Shown: positions 1 to 12,799, counted from the stretch's first letter. The stretch: DNA of 45,000 bases from Balamuthia mandrillaris (GCA_031835245.1 JAVKOQ010000170.1:67501-112500); one strand, 5' to 3'. The notes: generated from the sequence alone by a model not told the origin. A program made the numbers and translations.

Positions 1-2867
1 CATGAACTTGTTGCCATAGAGCCAGTCGCTGAAGGTGCGGACAGCGAAGAGGATGGCTAGCATCTCACGTTTGGTAGCAGGATAGTTGCATTGGGCAGGG
101 TTGAGGGCTTTGCTCGCGAATGCGATGTAGTGGTGCTTGTTGTTGGGTCCGATCTGGTAGAGGACGGCGCCAACACCAAATTGGGAGGCATTGGTGCCAA
201 CCAACAGAGGTAAGGATGGGTCATAGAGAGAGAGCATGGGTGGGTTGGATAAGATGTGCTTGAGGGCGTCGAATGCGTCCTGGCAATCTTGGTTCCAATG
301 AGGGCGGAGATCCTTGATGTACTGGAGGGCGTCAAGGGGCCGAACGAGTTGGGCGAACATGGGAATGAAGTCATGAAGGTAGCCTGCGAAGCCGAGGAAG
401 GATTGCATTTGCTTGCTGGTGGATGGTACTTCTAGGAGTGCGAAGGTGGAGAGCTTGCGTTGATCGGGAAGGATGTTGCTGCAATTGATGATGAAACTGA
501 GGATGCAGAGACGTTTGTACCCGAACTGACACTTCTCCTGATGGATATGGAGTCCTGCAGCGGTGAGAGTGAGGATGACGTGGATCAGGTGCTTGATATG
601 TTCTTCCACACTGTGGGAAACTACAGCGAGATCATCGATGTAATGGGAAGTGAACTCAGCAATAGCAGCAGTGACAACATCCATGAGGCACTGGAAGTGC
701 TGTGCAACGATCTTGATGCCAAAAATGGCGGCGACGAACATGTAACGACGACCGTTCCATGTGAATGTAGTTTTGATGCAGTCTTCAGGAGCAATGGGAC
801 ATTGTGTGTAAGACCAGATAAGGTCGAGGGCAGAGGCGATGAAAAAGCCTTGCACTTTGGAGATAATGCTGCGGATAGTAGGGATTGGGTATGTGAGGTC
901 CAAGAGGAGCTTGTTCAGGAGGCGTGGGTCGATGCAGACACGCCACTGGGTGACGTTGCCATCAGCGTCCTTCTTGGGTATGACGGTGAGAGGAGAGTTC
1001 CAGGGACTGTCCGGTGGGGCGAGCATGATGACGCTGGTACGCAGCCATTCCGCCACTTGCAGATCGATGACGAGCATTAAATGGTGTGGGATGGGATACT
1101 GATGGCAAAAGACAGGAGGGTGGTCTCTGGTGTCTAGGTGGAGGACAGCTTCAGGGAGGGTACAGGAAGGTCCTGTCAGTAGAGCCTCATTCTCCTGGAG
1201 GTATTTCTCAATGGCCTCAAGAATGCACTTGCAGATGTGTTCCTTGACAGCCTTCACCAAACGTTGATGTTGGCATCAGGTGATGTCGTGGTCCTTGGAG
1301 CGGGGTAGTGGTTCCTCAGGGTAGTCAATAGGGATGTCTGTTATGCCCATGTCGGACTTGTGCATGAAGTCCAGAGTCAATGACAGCAGTGACATGATGG
1401 CTGTTTAATGGTCATCGGAGCACAGATAGGGTCGTTAGGTCCGGGCAGATCATCTGTGATGGTGATCGAGTTGAGAGCCTGTTGTGACTCAAAGAACTCA
1501 TCATACTCCTCTTCACCTCCAATAGAGTCTTGCTGCTCAGTGGCAGGAGCGGGTGTGCTGCTCTGTTGTAGTGTAGAAGACATGGAGTTGAGGGAACGTG
1601 AGCTGGGAGAGGACTGGTGTGCTGGTGGTTGCATGTGTGTTTGTTGTAGTAGTGTTGACGTGGGGTTGCGTGTTGTAGGAGCAGAAGATGAGGCTGGCGT
1701 AGCAGACGTTGCTGGAGAAGCCTGCCGTTGTAGCCTGTGGGCCTTTTTCTGGCACTGATCTTCCATGTGGTTGCGTAGTTTGCAGTGTGCGCAAACAGCA
1801 CCCATTGTGTGGGGTAATGATTGCCTTTGTGATAACTTGGTGTGACCTTTATCTTTTGAAGAAGGTTGGGGAAACTCTGTCTCAATGAGGACTGCGAGCT
1901 CGAAAGCAGCAGTGACGTCTTGTGGCTTGTTGCGAAGAGTCTGTTGCTTGTACTTCGACTTTATGTGGGGAAGAAGGGCTCGCCCAAAGAAGAAAGCTTT
2001 GAGGTAGTCGTAGAAGGTGTCAGGAAGACGATTACAGAGTACACAGTACCAATCAATGAGCTGATGAACACTTTCGCCAGGCTTCTGTCAAAATGACGTG
2101 ACGGCCTCGATCATTGTGGCCTCAATGTCTGGAAGGTGGTAGTGCCGATGGAAGAGGTCTCGGGCGACATTCCATGGTTGGTCTCGTAGAGCGCTAATGG
2201 CCCAAAGACGTCCGTCTCCAACAAGGGTGGTGATGAGGGCTTGCGTCCATCTATCCTCAGGGTAGTTGTAGGCGTTAAGGTGATACTCCAGTTCCATGGT
2301 GTGAAGAGCGGGGTCCTGGCGCTTGCTGACGTTAAACTTAGGTAGTCCGGGGGGAAGGCGAGGCATTTTCTTCTGTGTAGGAGGCGAAGGAGTAGTTGTG
2401 TTGCTCTGTTCTTCAGGGACAGAGGCAACGTGCGTGCTGTTGGAAGCAGTTGTGTTGTTGACGGAAATGTCAACAGGAGAGGGTGAACTCGGATGAGGTG
2501 ACTGTATAGGCGAGATCTGTGGGACGGGAGAGGGAGGAGAAACAGCGGCAGTGGTAGTGTTGTACATGGAAGAACTGCCTAGTGTGGCGGAGGTGGATGC
2601 CAGGAAAGCAACAAAGCTGTCTATACGTTGTTGTAACCGTTCCATGGCCTTTCTAGTGTGTTCTGCGGCGTCGTCTAACTTGCGCTGTTCTTCTTCTTTG
2701 GCGGCACGTTCAGTCTCAAGACAGTTGGGGATGTCGAGTTCAAGATGAAAGGATTGTTGGAGCATGCGGAGGTACTCTTGTTGTGCTTTGCGAAGCTGTT
2801 CACGGAGGGTGTCGAGAGCGGCTGAGGCTTCCATGATGTGCATAACACAAGCGGGGATTTGAATCAC
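1..2867 (-). mobile_element. Fossil Ty3/gypsy-like LTR retrotransposon, 5' part, truncated by window edge
   Basis: Read on the minus strand this is the front part of an LTR retrotransposon. A gag-like open frame of about 259 codons (2088-2867) carries a coiled-coil N-terminal part and a capsid-like C-terminal part. After it, around 1760-1805, comes a CCHC zinc knuckle (CAHCKLRNHMEDQC). Further on there is reverse-transcriptase sequence with the catalytic motif HYIDDL near 630, then RNase H-like sequence running off position 1. The order gag, zinc knuckle, RT, RNase H with no integrase in between fits Ty3/gypsy. The reading frame is broken, probably in at least three places, so this is an inactive relic. 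No LTR pair is visible, so age cannot be estimated. Integrase and the 3' LTR would lie outside the window. The + strand frames in this interval are antisense shadows. Confidence 0.85.
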
Positions 2868-5354
2868 TTATGTCTTGTCAAAAAAAATGTTGGTTAAATC
2901 CAACCTTAGGAATAAAAGAGTCAGTGATGAGACAAGAAGTGTATTCAAGAGAATAGAGGAAGGACAACGAGAGTGAATCTCCAACGTTGCTTCAAAGTAC
3001 ACCTAGAGAAAAGGGAAAGAGGAGAAAGGAAGGATGGGGGGATATAAAAGAAAGAAGAGCTGAGGGTCCAGGACGGATCCAACATGAGGAGTCTTGAGAT
3101 AAGTGTTGGTGATTTTGCCAACAAGCTTGTTATGGTCTACTTGATTGTAGCAAAAAAGGTTCAACCTTACTATAATGAGTGGTGATGATAAGTATATCAC
3201 TCAATGCTGGGACAATTTATCCTCTCCAGAACTTCGACTTCTCATCAAAAAGGAGTAAATGACTACCATAATACAACATGTTATTACAAGGAATGCCTTC
3301 ACCTCAATGGTATATAGCTTAGCTTCTACCCTCATTTGATTACTACTTTTTCTCAAAGGAGTTCAAATAAGTAGCTCATATAACAAGAATATATAAAAAT
3401 GCCACAGCTCACAAGGTGATATGCTAAGTTATATTATTTTTCATTTTTAAGGCAAGATATTGTGGATGTGTTAAAAAACCAATGATTCATTATAACTTCC
3501 TGTCAACACTTTCCTTGGATATTCCAAGTTGTCTCATCCCTTTTTATTTTCCCCTTTTCCTTATAATACATTCAAAGTACACACTTTGGTCCACACCTCT
3601 TTTCATGTGAACAAACCCAGAGTCACTTACATACTGTCCCTTTTTTGATCCACAGGGTTATTCTGTTGATATTAGAATTAGATTTGTTAGAATTAGATTA
3701 GAATCTAACAGATCATATCTTCATCCATCCTCACAAGGTCAGCACCAAGAAGGTGCATTTTTTGACCATATAAAAGTAATGCTCATAGAGACACCCAAAG
3801 ACCTTGTGTAAGTGAAGGGGACAAAAGGCCACAGAAAAGTGATGAGGTTTTTAATATAACACCAAGAAAACTTCTACTTGGATTTGTTGAAGATCTTTTT
3901 CATTCCTTGTTGAAACACAGTTAGACCATTATGCCATCAGAGGAACACTGGAGTAGAAAAGAGAGAATGTTATAGCCTAATAATAGCAAGAAGCTTTCCA
4001 GTGTACAGCTTATTTGAAGCACTATAAAGAAGGCCTATATTTTTGTTTTCTTCTTATAGTATTAAAGATATTACAAACAAGAAAGGAACATTGTTTAAAT
4101 AACAAAGAGAAAAAGAAGAGGTGAGATCAGAGACAACAACAGCAACAATATCATGAATAGTCACTTATCATCCTACAGGAAGAAGCTTTGCTATTTCAGC
4201 AGATTTCTATGTTAGTGTTTTTGATACTGCTGTTGGTCTTGAAGATGCAGACCATTTTTTCATACTTGTCAATTAGAATAATCAGCTATTAGCTCTTTTT
4301 GATCTGTATACAGAAAAAGTGTATAACTTCTCCCTACCTTCAATGTTTTCACAGCCTTGTAGCTCATGAAAGATGTGCTATCAAGTTGTTTAACAAACCT
4401 AGCAAATATGATGGCAGAGATCTGCTTTTGGCAACAAAAACCTTTTACTATAGAAAAGAAAACAACTCCTTGATAATCTTTACAGTGGCAAGAATACAAT
4501 CAAATAGAACAATGATGTCCTACTCAATATGTCCCATGACCACAATAAACAAATGGGCCACGTTGATCAGCTAGACTCAATTTGCACCTAGAATGAATAC
4601 TGATACCAATTATGAAATTGAAAGCTTATGGGAGAAGACGAGAATGATAGCAGAGACAAAGTAAGTATGAGACCTGAACTTAATTTACTAAAAGAGTACA
4701 AGTAAAGTATCTTGTTATAAGTTGAAAGTTGTAAGTTGTCCTGAGAGGAAAGAAGAAGAAACAAGGAGAGGTGGTTAAACTAGAAGAAAGATCCATAAAA
4801 GAACAAAGCATAAAATAGAAAAGAGAGAAAAAAAAACATCAAGAATGGAGAAGGAAAAGATGAGAAGTTCCACAGGTTGATGACAGAGGAGAACTCAGCA
4901 GAAAGAAGAGCTACTATGTTGGAGTTTTCCAATACATAAAAAGAATGAGAACTACCTTACTTTTTGCTGAATGTTGGCCTGTAAGCTTCATGAAGGTTCA
5001 GAAGTAATTGCAATAGATCATGAGCTTGTTAAAATGGGGAAGAGGTGAAGTGTGAGCTTTGTTGTACCTGTAACTCTTTTACCTCTGTTTTGCCTTTTGT
5101 AATTTCCTTCCACTGCATCATCAGTGCTAAAAATTGCTCCATCCCCCAGTTCTGAAAATAGAAGGCCATTAGTAAAAAACACCACCATTTACTTCATCTC
5201 CTCTTTTCTCTTTGGTATATACCAAGGACAACATAAAGCAAACACCAACCACACTCTGCCATGCATCCCTTTCTAATCTCCATTACTCCATGGTCCACGG
5301 TGGCTTCGCTCCTCATCCTCGATTCTGCCATGCCATGCAGTAGTGCGGAGTTCC
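2868..5354. other. Gene-free AT-richer stretch
   Basis: No open frame here looks like protein and no splice-consistent exon chain was found. The first few hundred bases lie just upstream of the gag frame of the fossil element and probably hold its leader and possibly its LTR, including a TATAAAA-like run near 3041-3048 on the + strand. I could not find a matching second LTR or a convincing primer-binding site. The rest (about 3250-5300) is clearly richer in A and T than the flanking genes and looks like old intergenic or decayed repeat sequence. Confidence 0.6.
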
Positions 5355-5418
5355 GCCCTATAGCTCAGCTGGTAGAGTGTCAGACTGAAGGTCGCTGGTT
5401 AAAACCCGGCTGGGGGCA
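5355..5418 (+). pseudogene. tRNA-Phe pseudogene
   Basis: This matches the two intact tRNA-Phe genes at 12336 and 12727 along its whole length. Compared with them it lacks one base of the 5' acceptor strand and seven bases that form the 3' half of the anticodon stem-loop. It also has an A in place of C in the T-loop (TTAAAA instead of TTCAAA) and further changes in the anticodon stem. It cannot fold as a tRNA. The clean 3' end GGGGGCA and preserved A-box show common descent with the functional pair. Confidence 0.85.
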
Positions 5419-5656
5419 TGCAAGTTTTTTGTAAACAACTTTAGTCCTTTTTTTTTTTTTTTTTGCAGATTTTCTTTGTTAAAACAAATAAAGTGGCGTG
5501 GGTGGTGCCTCATGTTCACTTGGCGGAGAAGATCAACCCAAGAAAAGACAGGGCAAGAGTGATAAGAATGAAGATGACGAACGGCTTTGTGCGCTCCCCG
5601 TTTGGATTGGATAACTCTGAACATAGACAAAAAAAAAAAAGGAAGTGAGTGACGCT

Positions 5657-6918
5657 TTAAATAAAATGCATGAGTGGAAGAACGGCATCACCAGAAGACT
5701 TTTTCTTTTTGGTGGTTCCTTTACGCGCCGTCGCGGAGGAAGGAGCAGTGTGCTGTTGCACTTTCGTTTTCTTCTTCGTTTCATTCACCTCTTTCTCTCC
5801 TCCGACATTCCGCTTCCGTGCATTATTTTCTTTGTTGTCGTCGTTATTGTTGCTCCTCGATTGCCTGTTATTGTTGCCCCTGTGCTTCGAATCAGAGGAA
5901 GAACCTGCGGCAGCATCGCGAGACGGAGCATGCATGCCCTCTGGCAACGGCTCATCCTTGGCCCCTCGTTTCAACAACACGTCCTTCACTCCCTCCTGGC
6001 CTTCCAGAACGGCCACCTGCAACGGCGTCAGCTGTTTGTTGCTCCTCACCTCCATCTCTGCTCCATGCTCCACCAGGAACTCCACCAGGCGGGTCATGCC
6101 CTCCCTGGCCGCCCAATGCAGGCAGGTCTCGCCATCCTTGTTGGGGCGGTTGAGGTCGCAGCTGTTCTCCACCAAGACCCGCACGATCTCCAAGTTTCCG
6201 CTGAGGATGGCGCCAAAGAGGGGTGGATTGGAGCCCTCACCCTCTCCGCCGACAAGGTCGATATTGGCGCCGTGGTTTAGCAGCAGTTGGGTCATGGCGC
6301 CATTGCCCTCGCTTGTGGCAAAGTGGAGGGCGCTCGCCCCGCTTTGGCTTTGGTGGTTAACTTTGGCACCTTTTTCCAACAGCAGTTTTACCTTTGTGGT
6401 TTGTGAATAGTGAGAGAGAGAGAAGCAGAGAAAGGGATAAAGGAGGCCCAACCATGTCTTCGTTACCAAAGCGAATGGCCCACTGAAGTACGGAAACACC
6501 TTCTGCGTCCGTGGCATTCACGTTGGCTTTAGCGTTGATGAGCGGGTGAACGAGGGCCTCTTCGAAGCCAGCCAAGGCAGCCTGCAGCAAAGGTGTAACT
6601 TTGTGCTTGGGTGCCACTTTGTCCACATCACAGTTTTCTTGTTGGAGCTGTTATAAAGCGTAAAGAAGTAAGCCTACCAGTGAAGGAAATGGCCAGAGAT
6701 AGAGAGAGAAAAAGAGGAGAGGAGGGGGAACGACTGGGAGAAAAAACAAAGTAACCACTGACCAAGAACTCAAGCATTTCTTCTTGTCCCTCTTCAATGG
6801 CAACGCTGAGAAGGGTTTCTCCCCTTTTGTCAACGCTGTTCACATCGTTGCCTCCCTCCAACCACTCGCGCACACGGTCCACATCCCCGCTTTTGACGGC
6901 ACGAAAGACGACGTTCAT
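5657..6918 (-). CDS. Ankyrin-repeat protein with basic disordered tail
   Basis: Three exons (6918-6763, 6647-6453, 6391-5657) join in frame to about 361 residues. Introns of 115 and 61 bp have GT..AG ends. The first exon starts MNVVFRAVKSGDVDRVREWL, a typical ankyrin helix pair, and the chain gives about seven repeats. Clear ones are TPLLQAALAGFEEALVHPLI, SALHFATSEGNGAMTQLLLN and TCLHWAAREGMTRLVEFLVE. Both introns fall inside repeats and splicing restores them (EFL|LQQENCDVD and EDM|VKLLLEKGA), which supports the model. After residue about 250 the protein turns into a low-complexity tail rich in N, S, R, K and T that includes lysine clusters which could act as a nuclear localisation signal (inference). 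Ankyrin repeats bind proteins; no catalytic domain is present and the partner is unknown. The gene is divergent from the Sec14 gene at 7275. Confidence 0.85.
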
Positions 6919-7274
6919 CTTTTCTTTTTCTTTCTTTTTTTTTTCCTATGGAATTTTGTCGACAGTGAAGAGAGAACTTCGCTCCTGTCCACCAAATAAC
7001 TCCTAAATCACTTCTTTTTTTGGGAAGTTTTAAAGCCCCGATTCGTCTAAAAAAGGCAATTCATCGAGGGATTAATTTTGAAAAACGAAAAGGTAATTCT
7101 CCGGGTTGCTTATAAAGGGGTGTCCTTACGCTCTCAAAACGCCGAGGCGCAAATTTGAAACATAAGCAGAACGGCGAAGCGAAAAAGCTACCAAAGAAAG
7201 CAAAAAAAAAAAAGAAGGAAAACTCGACTCAACGCGGAAGGAGGTTTTTTTTTTTTGGTTTTTGTGAACAAAAA
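6919..7274. promoter_or_regulatory. Shared upstream region of divergent ankyrin and Sec14 genes
   Basis: These 356 bp separate two head-to-head start codons and so must hold both promoters and both 5' UTRs. I see A/T-rich runs, a TTATAAAG motif near 7108-7117 and an (A)n/(AAAG) purine run just before the Sec14 start, but no motif I can name with confidence. Confidence 0.4.
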
Positions 7275-8582
7275 ATGGAACCACACGGGAGCGCGAACCC
7301 GCCGGAAGGCGGAGAGCAGAGGGAAGGGTGGACGCTGCGCGGCTCCCTTAGCAAGGAACAGGCACAAAAGCTGGCGGAGTTCCGGGAGCGCATATTGGGG
7401 GACACCGGCAGGGACGGGCTCCAGAACGACTGGACGGAGGCGCAACGGCGTTGGGTTGACGACATGTGCCTTTGCCGCTTCCTTCGGGCCAGAGAGTGGG
7501 ACTTGAACAAAGCCGAGGTATGCAGGACCCTTTTGGTCCGCTAGTTTCTGTCGTGTTTTGCATGATCTTTTTGGATGTTGCGAAACGAGGGAGAGAGAGC
7601 TGAAGCACCTCTTTTTTTTTTGTTTTCGTGACGTGCAGGACATGCTGCGGGGGACGTTGAAGTGGAGAGAAAGCTTTGGCGTTGAAAGAATAACCTTCGA
7701 AGAGATCGAAGTTGAGGCAGCGACTGGCAAAGTACCGCTTATTCTCCTTTTTCTTTTGACTCCTCCTCTTCTTCGTCCTCTTCGTCGTTCTCTTCTCTTA
7801 CGCTCCCTCCGTTCTATGCGTGAAATGAATAGCTGTACGTGCACGGGAAGGACAAGTACGGTAGACCAACGATCTACATGAAACCCGGCCGTGATAATAC
7901 GACGGACCCCGGCCCTAAAGTCAAGTACCTGGTCTGGGTGCTTGAGCAGGCCATCCTCCAGATGGACGCCTCCAAGGGGGTGGAGAAGATGCTTTGGATC
8001 TGCGACTTTGCCAACACCGGCGTCAGCAACTTCAAGCTCAGCAACGTCAACGTCAGCAACGAGGTGCTGCGCATCCTCATGAACCACTACCCCGAGCGCC
8101 TGGCCCTGTGCTTCCTCATCAACACGCCCTGGATGTTCAACGCCTTTTGGCGGTGCATCAAGCCCTTCTTGAACGAGGTTACCCTGAGCAAGGTGCGCTT
8201 CGTGGGAGCCAAGCAGTTCTCTCAGATCTGCGATGTGGTCGGGGCGGAGTCCCTGGAGAAGCCCTATGGCGGCGAGAACGAGGAGGACTATGACCATGAG
8301 CGGTGGAAGGAGATGCTGTTCCAACAGCTCGAACAACAAAAAGCAGAGGAGAAAGCAGCAGAAAAAGAGGGAGAAGAGGAAGGAACAGAGAAAAAGGAAC
8401 AGAAGAAAGAAGGAGACAGTACGTCACAAGCGAATGAGGGCGATACGGACACGGACGACTCTATTTCCTGCACCAGCTCCAGTGCTTGTGACGAGGACGG
8501 CGATGGGGAAGAGAAGAAAGAGAAGAAGCGGTCAAAGTCAACCGCTCGCAGCAAACGGAACAGAAAGAAGACGAATAGCTAA
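7275..8582 (+). CDS. Sec14-like CRAL-TRIO lipid-transfer protein
   Basis: Exons 7275-7517, 7639-7731 and 7833-8582 join in frame to about 361 residues. The N-terminal CRAL-TRIO_N helices are seen in DDMCLCRFLRAREWDLNKAE and MLRGTLKWRESFG. The lipid-binding CRAL-TRIO domain runs from about residue 108 to 260, with YVHGKDKYGRPTIYMKPGRD, MLWICDFANTGVSNF, ILMNHYPERLALCFLINTPW and a C-terminal FWRCIKPFLNEVTLSKVRFV. The family extracts and presents phospholipids such as phosphatidylinositol between membranes; which lipid is bound here cannot be told. The last 90 residues are a charged tail (E/K-rich, then SSSACDEDGDGEEKKEKKR-like) with no known fold. No GOLD domain or membrane segment is present. 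It converges on the DAHP synthase gene, whose stop lies about 150 bp downstream. Confidence 0.9.
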
Positions 8583-8735
8583 CTTGCTTCTTTCTTAGCT
8601 CCTCGTCAACTAACGCAAGAAACACTTAAAATAAAAAAACAAAGGAATCTCTTTTTCTTTGTTGTATTTTAAACAGTTAAGAGAAGAGCGAGAGAGTGAG
8701 AGAGAGAGAACTAACTTGTTTCTTCCTTTTTTTTT
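8583..8735. other. Short 3' intergenic spacer with GA-rich tract
   Basis: This separates two convergent genes. It contains a purine (GAGA) run near 8680-8710 and a T-run near 8728-8738. The AATAAA-like string AAATAAAAAAAC just after the Sec14 stop (8628-8640) could serve as its polyadenylation signal. Confidence 0.4.
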
Positions 8736-10272
<1,537 letters not shown>

Positions 10273-11066
10273 GTTTGGCCTATTTGTTGTGCGTGTGTGC
10301 AGCGAAAGGAAAGGGAAGTGAAGTGAGTGAAGTGAGTGGAGTGAGTGTGTTGTGTTGTGTTTGAAAGAAAAGAAAAGAAAAGAAAATGGGAGCTGTTGAC
10401 AAGTGAGAAAGAAAAGCCAATGGGGAGCAAAAAAAAAAATGGAGTGACAAAGTGTTCCTCTCGTTTTGAAAGGAGCTCGCACTTTGTGCCAACTTTCTTT
10501 TTGTGCTGTGGTTTTCCAGAGGATTTAGAAGGGAGAGAAGAGGAAAAGTTCTCCCCCGCCTCCCGCAATAAGAAAAGAGGGGGTTGGTTGGGTTGGGGTT
10601 TTTTGCTTGCCCTTCCCATTCTTCTCTCTCTTGGCCTTTTTGGAAGGCACGGGAATTCCTCTCGAAGTTTCCTTCCTATCTTTGTTTGTTTCTCCCACCT
10701 TATCTTCCTTGTAGGGGAGTGAGAAAAAAAAAAAAAACAAAGCACGTACCTCGCCGCGGGGGTCGACCAAGCAGCGACAGACTCTTCTCCAGAGCTCGTT
10801 GCGCCTTCCATCCTTCCTGGCACTCTGTCCTCTGCCTGCTACTTTTTTTTTCTCGTTGGGGTTTTTTTTTTTGTTTCCATTTTTATTTTTCCTTTTTTTT
10901 TTTTGGGGGGTATTAATTGGTTCGGGACAGTCCACCAATACGATTTGGCATGCTCGGTTTTCTTTCCAGCCCCTTCCAATGCCTTTTGTTTCTCTCAACC
11001 CTTCAACGGTCAAGGTCTAAAATTGTCCAATTCGTTGGGCACTCGGCATCCAACAGATTGAAAGAA
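10273..11066. other. Intergenic region with simple repeats upstream of DAHP synthase
   Basis: The 794 bp between the DAHP synthase start and the GST stop hold no convincing gene. Directly upstream of the DAHP synthase start lies a tandem AGTGA/AGTGAGTG array (about 10314-10345), then an AAAAG pentamer run (about 10363-10386) and several homopolymer A and T runs. The DAHP synthase promoter must lie here. Confidence 0.5.
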
Positions 11067-12206
11067 TCAAAGGTTGGCCTTCTTTGCGTCAGGGGATGAG
11101 GACGAGCCGCTTGGTCCTTGTTGTTGCTGCTGTTGGCTTTTCATCTTGCGTACATAAATGTGGAACACCTTGTGCGTGGGCTCAAAGCCCGGCAGGGCGT
11201 GCATTCTCTGCCACCATGCAGCCACCTTGGGTCTTCCTTTGCCCACATCGTAGTTCAGCAGGTCCAATTGCTTGAACTCGCTGAAGCAGCTCAAGTCTGC
11301 GATGGACACGCATTCTCCATTGATAAAGTGCTTTGGTTGTTGTGTTGGGCCGTGCTTGAGCCACACTGTTTCAAGATGGTCCAGAGCAGCTTCCACACGT
11401 TTGGTGGCAGAACGGGCCTTTGCAGGGTTCTCTGTAAGACTAAACTGACGAGCCAAGACTGTAGACACAAGTAAACTCATGCAAGGATCCCTTACGCTCG
11501 CGTGGTGCCTGCACGTAATGGAAAAAAGTAGAGAATGAATGAGTGAAGAAGAAGGAGAAGAAAGAAGAAAGAAGAAAGAAGAAAGAAGAAAGAAGAAGAA
11601 GAAGAACAAGCACAAGAACAAGAACGAGAAGAAGAACAAGAGGAAGACAACAATAAGAAACAGAACAATACCCAAAGGACAAAACAAACAACGAATAGAT
11701 GAAGAATAAACAAGAAAAAGTGCGAAGAAGAGGACAGAGGGAAGACAAGAGCGGAGGGCCAACCAGTCGAGGTACTGATCAATCCAAGTCCGTTGGACAA
11801 GGTCTTTGGGGTACCAATGATTCGCAACTTGATAGCGAGCTGCTAGGTAGCGCAGAATCGCGTGGCTTTGTGTTTTGTCGTTTGCTGCGTAAGAAGAGAG
11901 CACGGCAAAGGGAAAAAAGTAGCAGTACCTTTCAAAAACACTGAGAAAGTCTCCATCTTGTATGGCAGGAACTTTCTGCATTGGGTTTCTGTAAGAAAGA
12001 AAAAAAAAACAGGGTAAGAGGGAGATCAAGAAGAGAGAAAAGACCAAGGCTCACATCTTTGTGTACTCTGGAGTCCGATTAGCTCCGTCTAGCAGCTTGA
12101 CCAACTTGAACTGGTACGGAATAGCATTATGTTCACAAAACCAGACTACCGCTCTACTTGGTTGAGAGAGGCCATTCCCGTGCACAATCAACGAAGCAGC
12201 CCTCAT
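11067..12206 (-). CDS. Glutathione S-transferase, theta class
   Basis: Four exons (about 12206-12055, 11988-11929, 11865-11764, 11508-11067) join to 251 residues. The N-terminal thioredoxin-like domain shows LIVHGNGLSQPSRAVVWF, where the serine in LSQPSRAV matches the catalytic serine that activates glutathione in theta enzymes. NPMQKVPAIQDGDFLSVFES then has the cis-proline of VPAI and the glutathione-binding glutamate-serine pair. YQVANHWYPKDLVQRTWIDQ is a theta-class signature, and the C-terminal helical domain contains the ISIADL-type box as VSIADLSCFSE. The last 25 residues are a low-complexity Q/S tail. The enzyme conjugates glutathione to electrophiles in the cytosol. The acceptor of exon 3 is chosen because it restores ESHAILRYLA. 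Intron 3 (about 255 bp) is an expanded GAA/GAAGAAA repeat. Confidence 0.93.
11550..11640 (+). repeat. Intronic purine microsatellite (GAAGAAA heptamers and GAA)
   Basis: Within the third intron of the GST gene the + strand carries about five copies of a GAAGAAA heptamer, then GAA triplets and AGAACA units. On the sense (minus) strand this is a long pyrimidine tract ahead of the acceptor site. Confidence 0.85.
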
Positions 12207-12335
12207 CTTTGTTTTTTTCGTTTCTGGCTTGTACTCCTTGCGGAGTAGTTGTCAGCAGGATCCCTCAAAGCTTTGCTGGGAAAAAGTAAACCATATAATA
12301 TTACGTGCTCATTATAAAGTATTATTTCCAACTAA

Positions 12336-12408
12336 GCCCCTATAGCTCAGCTGGTAGAGCGTTAGACTGAAGATCTAAAGGTCGCTGGTTCAAACCCGGC
12401 TGGGGGCA
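12336..12408 (+). tRNA. tRNA-Phe (GAA)
   Basis: This is a 73-nt intronless cloverleaf. The acceptor stem GCCCCTA pairs with TGGGGGC (one G-T pair). The D-arm is GCTC/GAGC, the anticodon stem TTAGA/TCTAA with loop CTGAAGA (anticodon GAA), and the T-arm GCTGG/CCGGC around TTCAAAC, with discriminator A. Internal Pol III A-box (TAGCTCAGCTGG) and B-box (GGTTCAAACCC) are intact. A T5 run at 12413-12417 can terminate Pol III. It is identical to the copy at 12727-12799 on the other strand. Confidence 0.98.
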
Positions 12409-12726
12409 CTTCTTTTTGTTTCATCTTTCTTTTTTGTTTTTGTTTTTTAAGTAAGGGTCAGGGAAACTCACACAAAGAAGCGTTGAAGCTGTTTTAGCAG
12501 AGACATAAAAAATTCTCACCTCGAAGCGTTGCTGCGTCCTAATGGTGTAAGCCGCAGGAGTCGACATAACAAGATTACATGTCACTGCTCCCGTTTGCCT
12601 GCCTTGGTGTGCCTGAGGTTGTTTTATGTGAGAATTTTAAGGAGTGCACATAACAAAAAGAAACATGCCCTGCGCTACCAGAGGCCAGAACAAGGGTCGG
12701 AAATTAAACAACAAAAAAACAGGAAG
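12409..12726. repeat. Spacer between inverted tRNA-Phe genes with residual inverted repeat
   Basis: The spacer holds a perfect 11-bp inverted repeat, AAAATTCTCAC (12509-12519) and GTGAGAATTTT (12628-12638). Its centre lies only a few bases from the centre of the two tRNA genes. Both arms also begin with the same CTTC next to the tRNA 3' ends. This fits an old inverted duplication whose middle has diverged. I see no gene in it. Confidence 0.6.
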
Positions 12727-12799
12727 TGCCCCCAGCCGGGTTTGAACCAGCGACCTTTAGATCTTCAGTCTAACGCTCTACCAGCTGAGCTATAGGGGC
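12727..12799 (-). tRNA. tRNA-Phe (GAA), second copy
   Basis: This is identical in all 73 positions to the + strand gene at 12336-12408 but on the opposite strand, so the pair is tail to tail 318 bp apart. The run of seven A at 12713-12719 reads as T7 downstream on its sense strand and is the likely Pol III terminator. It lies about 120 bp beyond the 3' end of the BRE1 gene. Confidence 0.98.

Noticed and set aside
460-1080. Open frame of 206 codons on the + strand
   Set aside because: It lies antisense to the RT region of the fossil element and its protein has no family features; it is a shadow.
2868-2888. GATTCAAATCCCCGC near the gag start, tRNA T-arm-like
   Set aside because: It is in tRNA sense rather than complement relative to the element, so it cannot be the primer-binding site, and no cloverleaf surrounds it.
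4598-4612. CTGATACCA, complementary to a Copia-type primer-binding site (TGGTATCAG) on the minus strand
   Set aside because: Only nine bases match, no LTR end or gag-like frame is visible next to it, and the region has no RT or integrase similarity. It could be a relic of another LTR element but is not supportable.
7188-8339. 383-codon frame on the minus strand
   Set aside because: It is antisense to the Sec14 exons and introns. The + strand has the CRAL-TRIO motifs and consistent splicing.
11499-12047. Read-through of GST intron 3 as one long frame
   Set aside because: The frame through the intron is a hydrophobic low-complexity artefact of the purine repeat. Splicing gives YLDWHHASVRD, matching theta GSTs.
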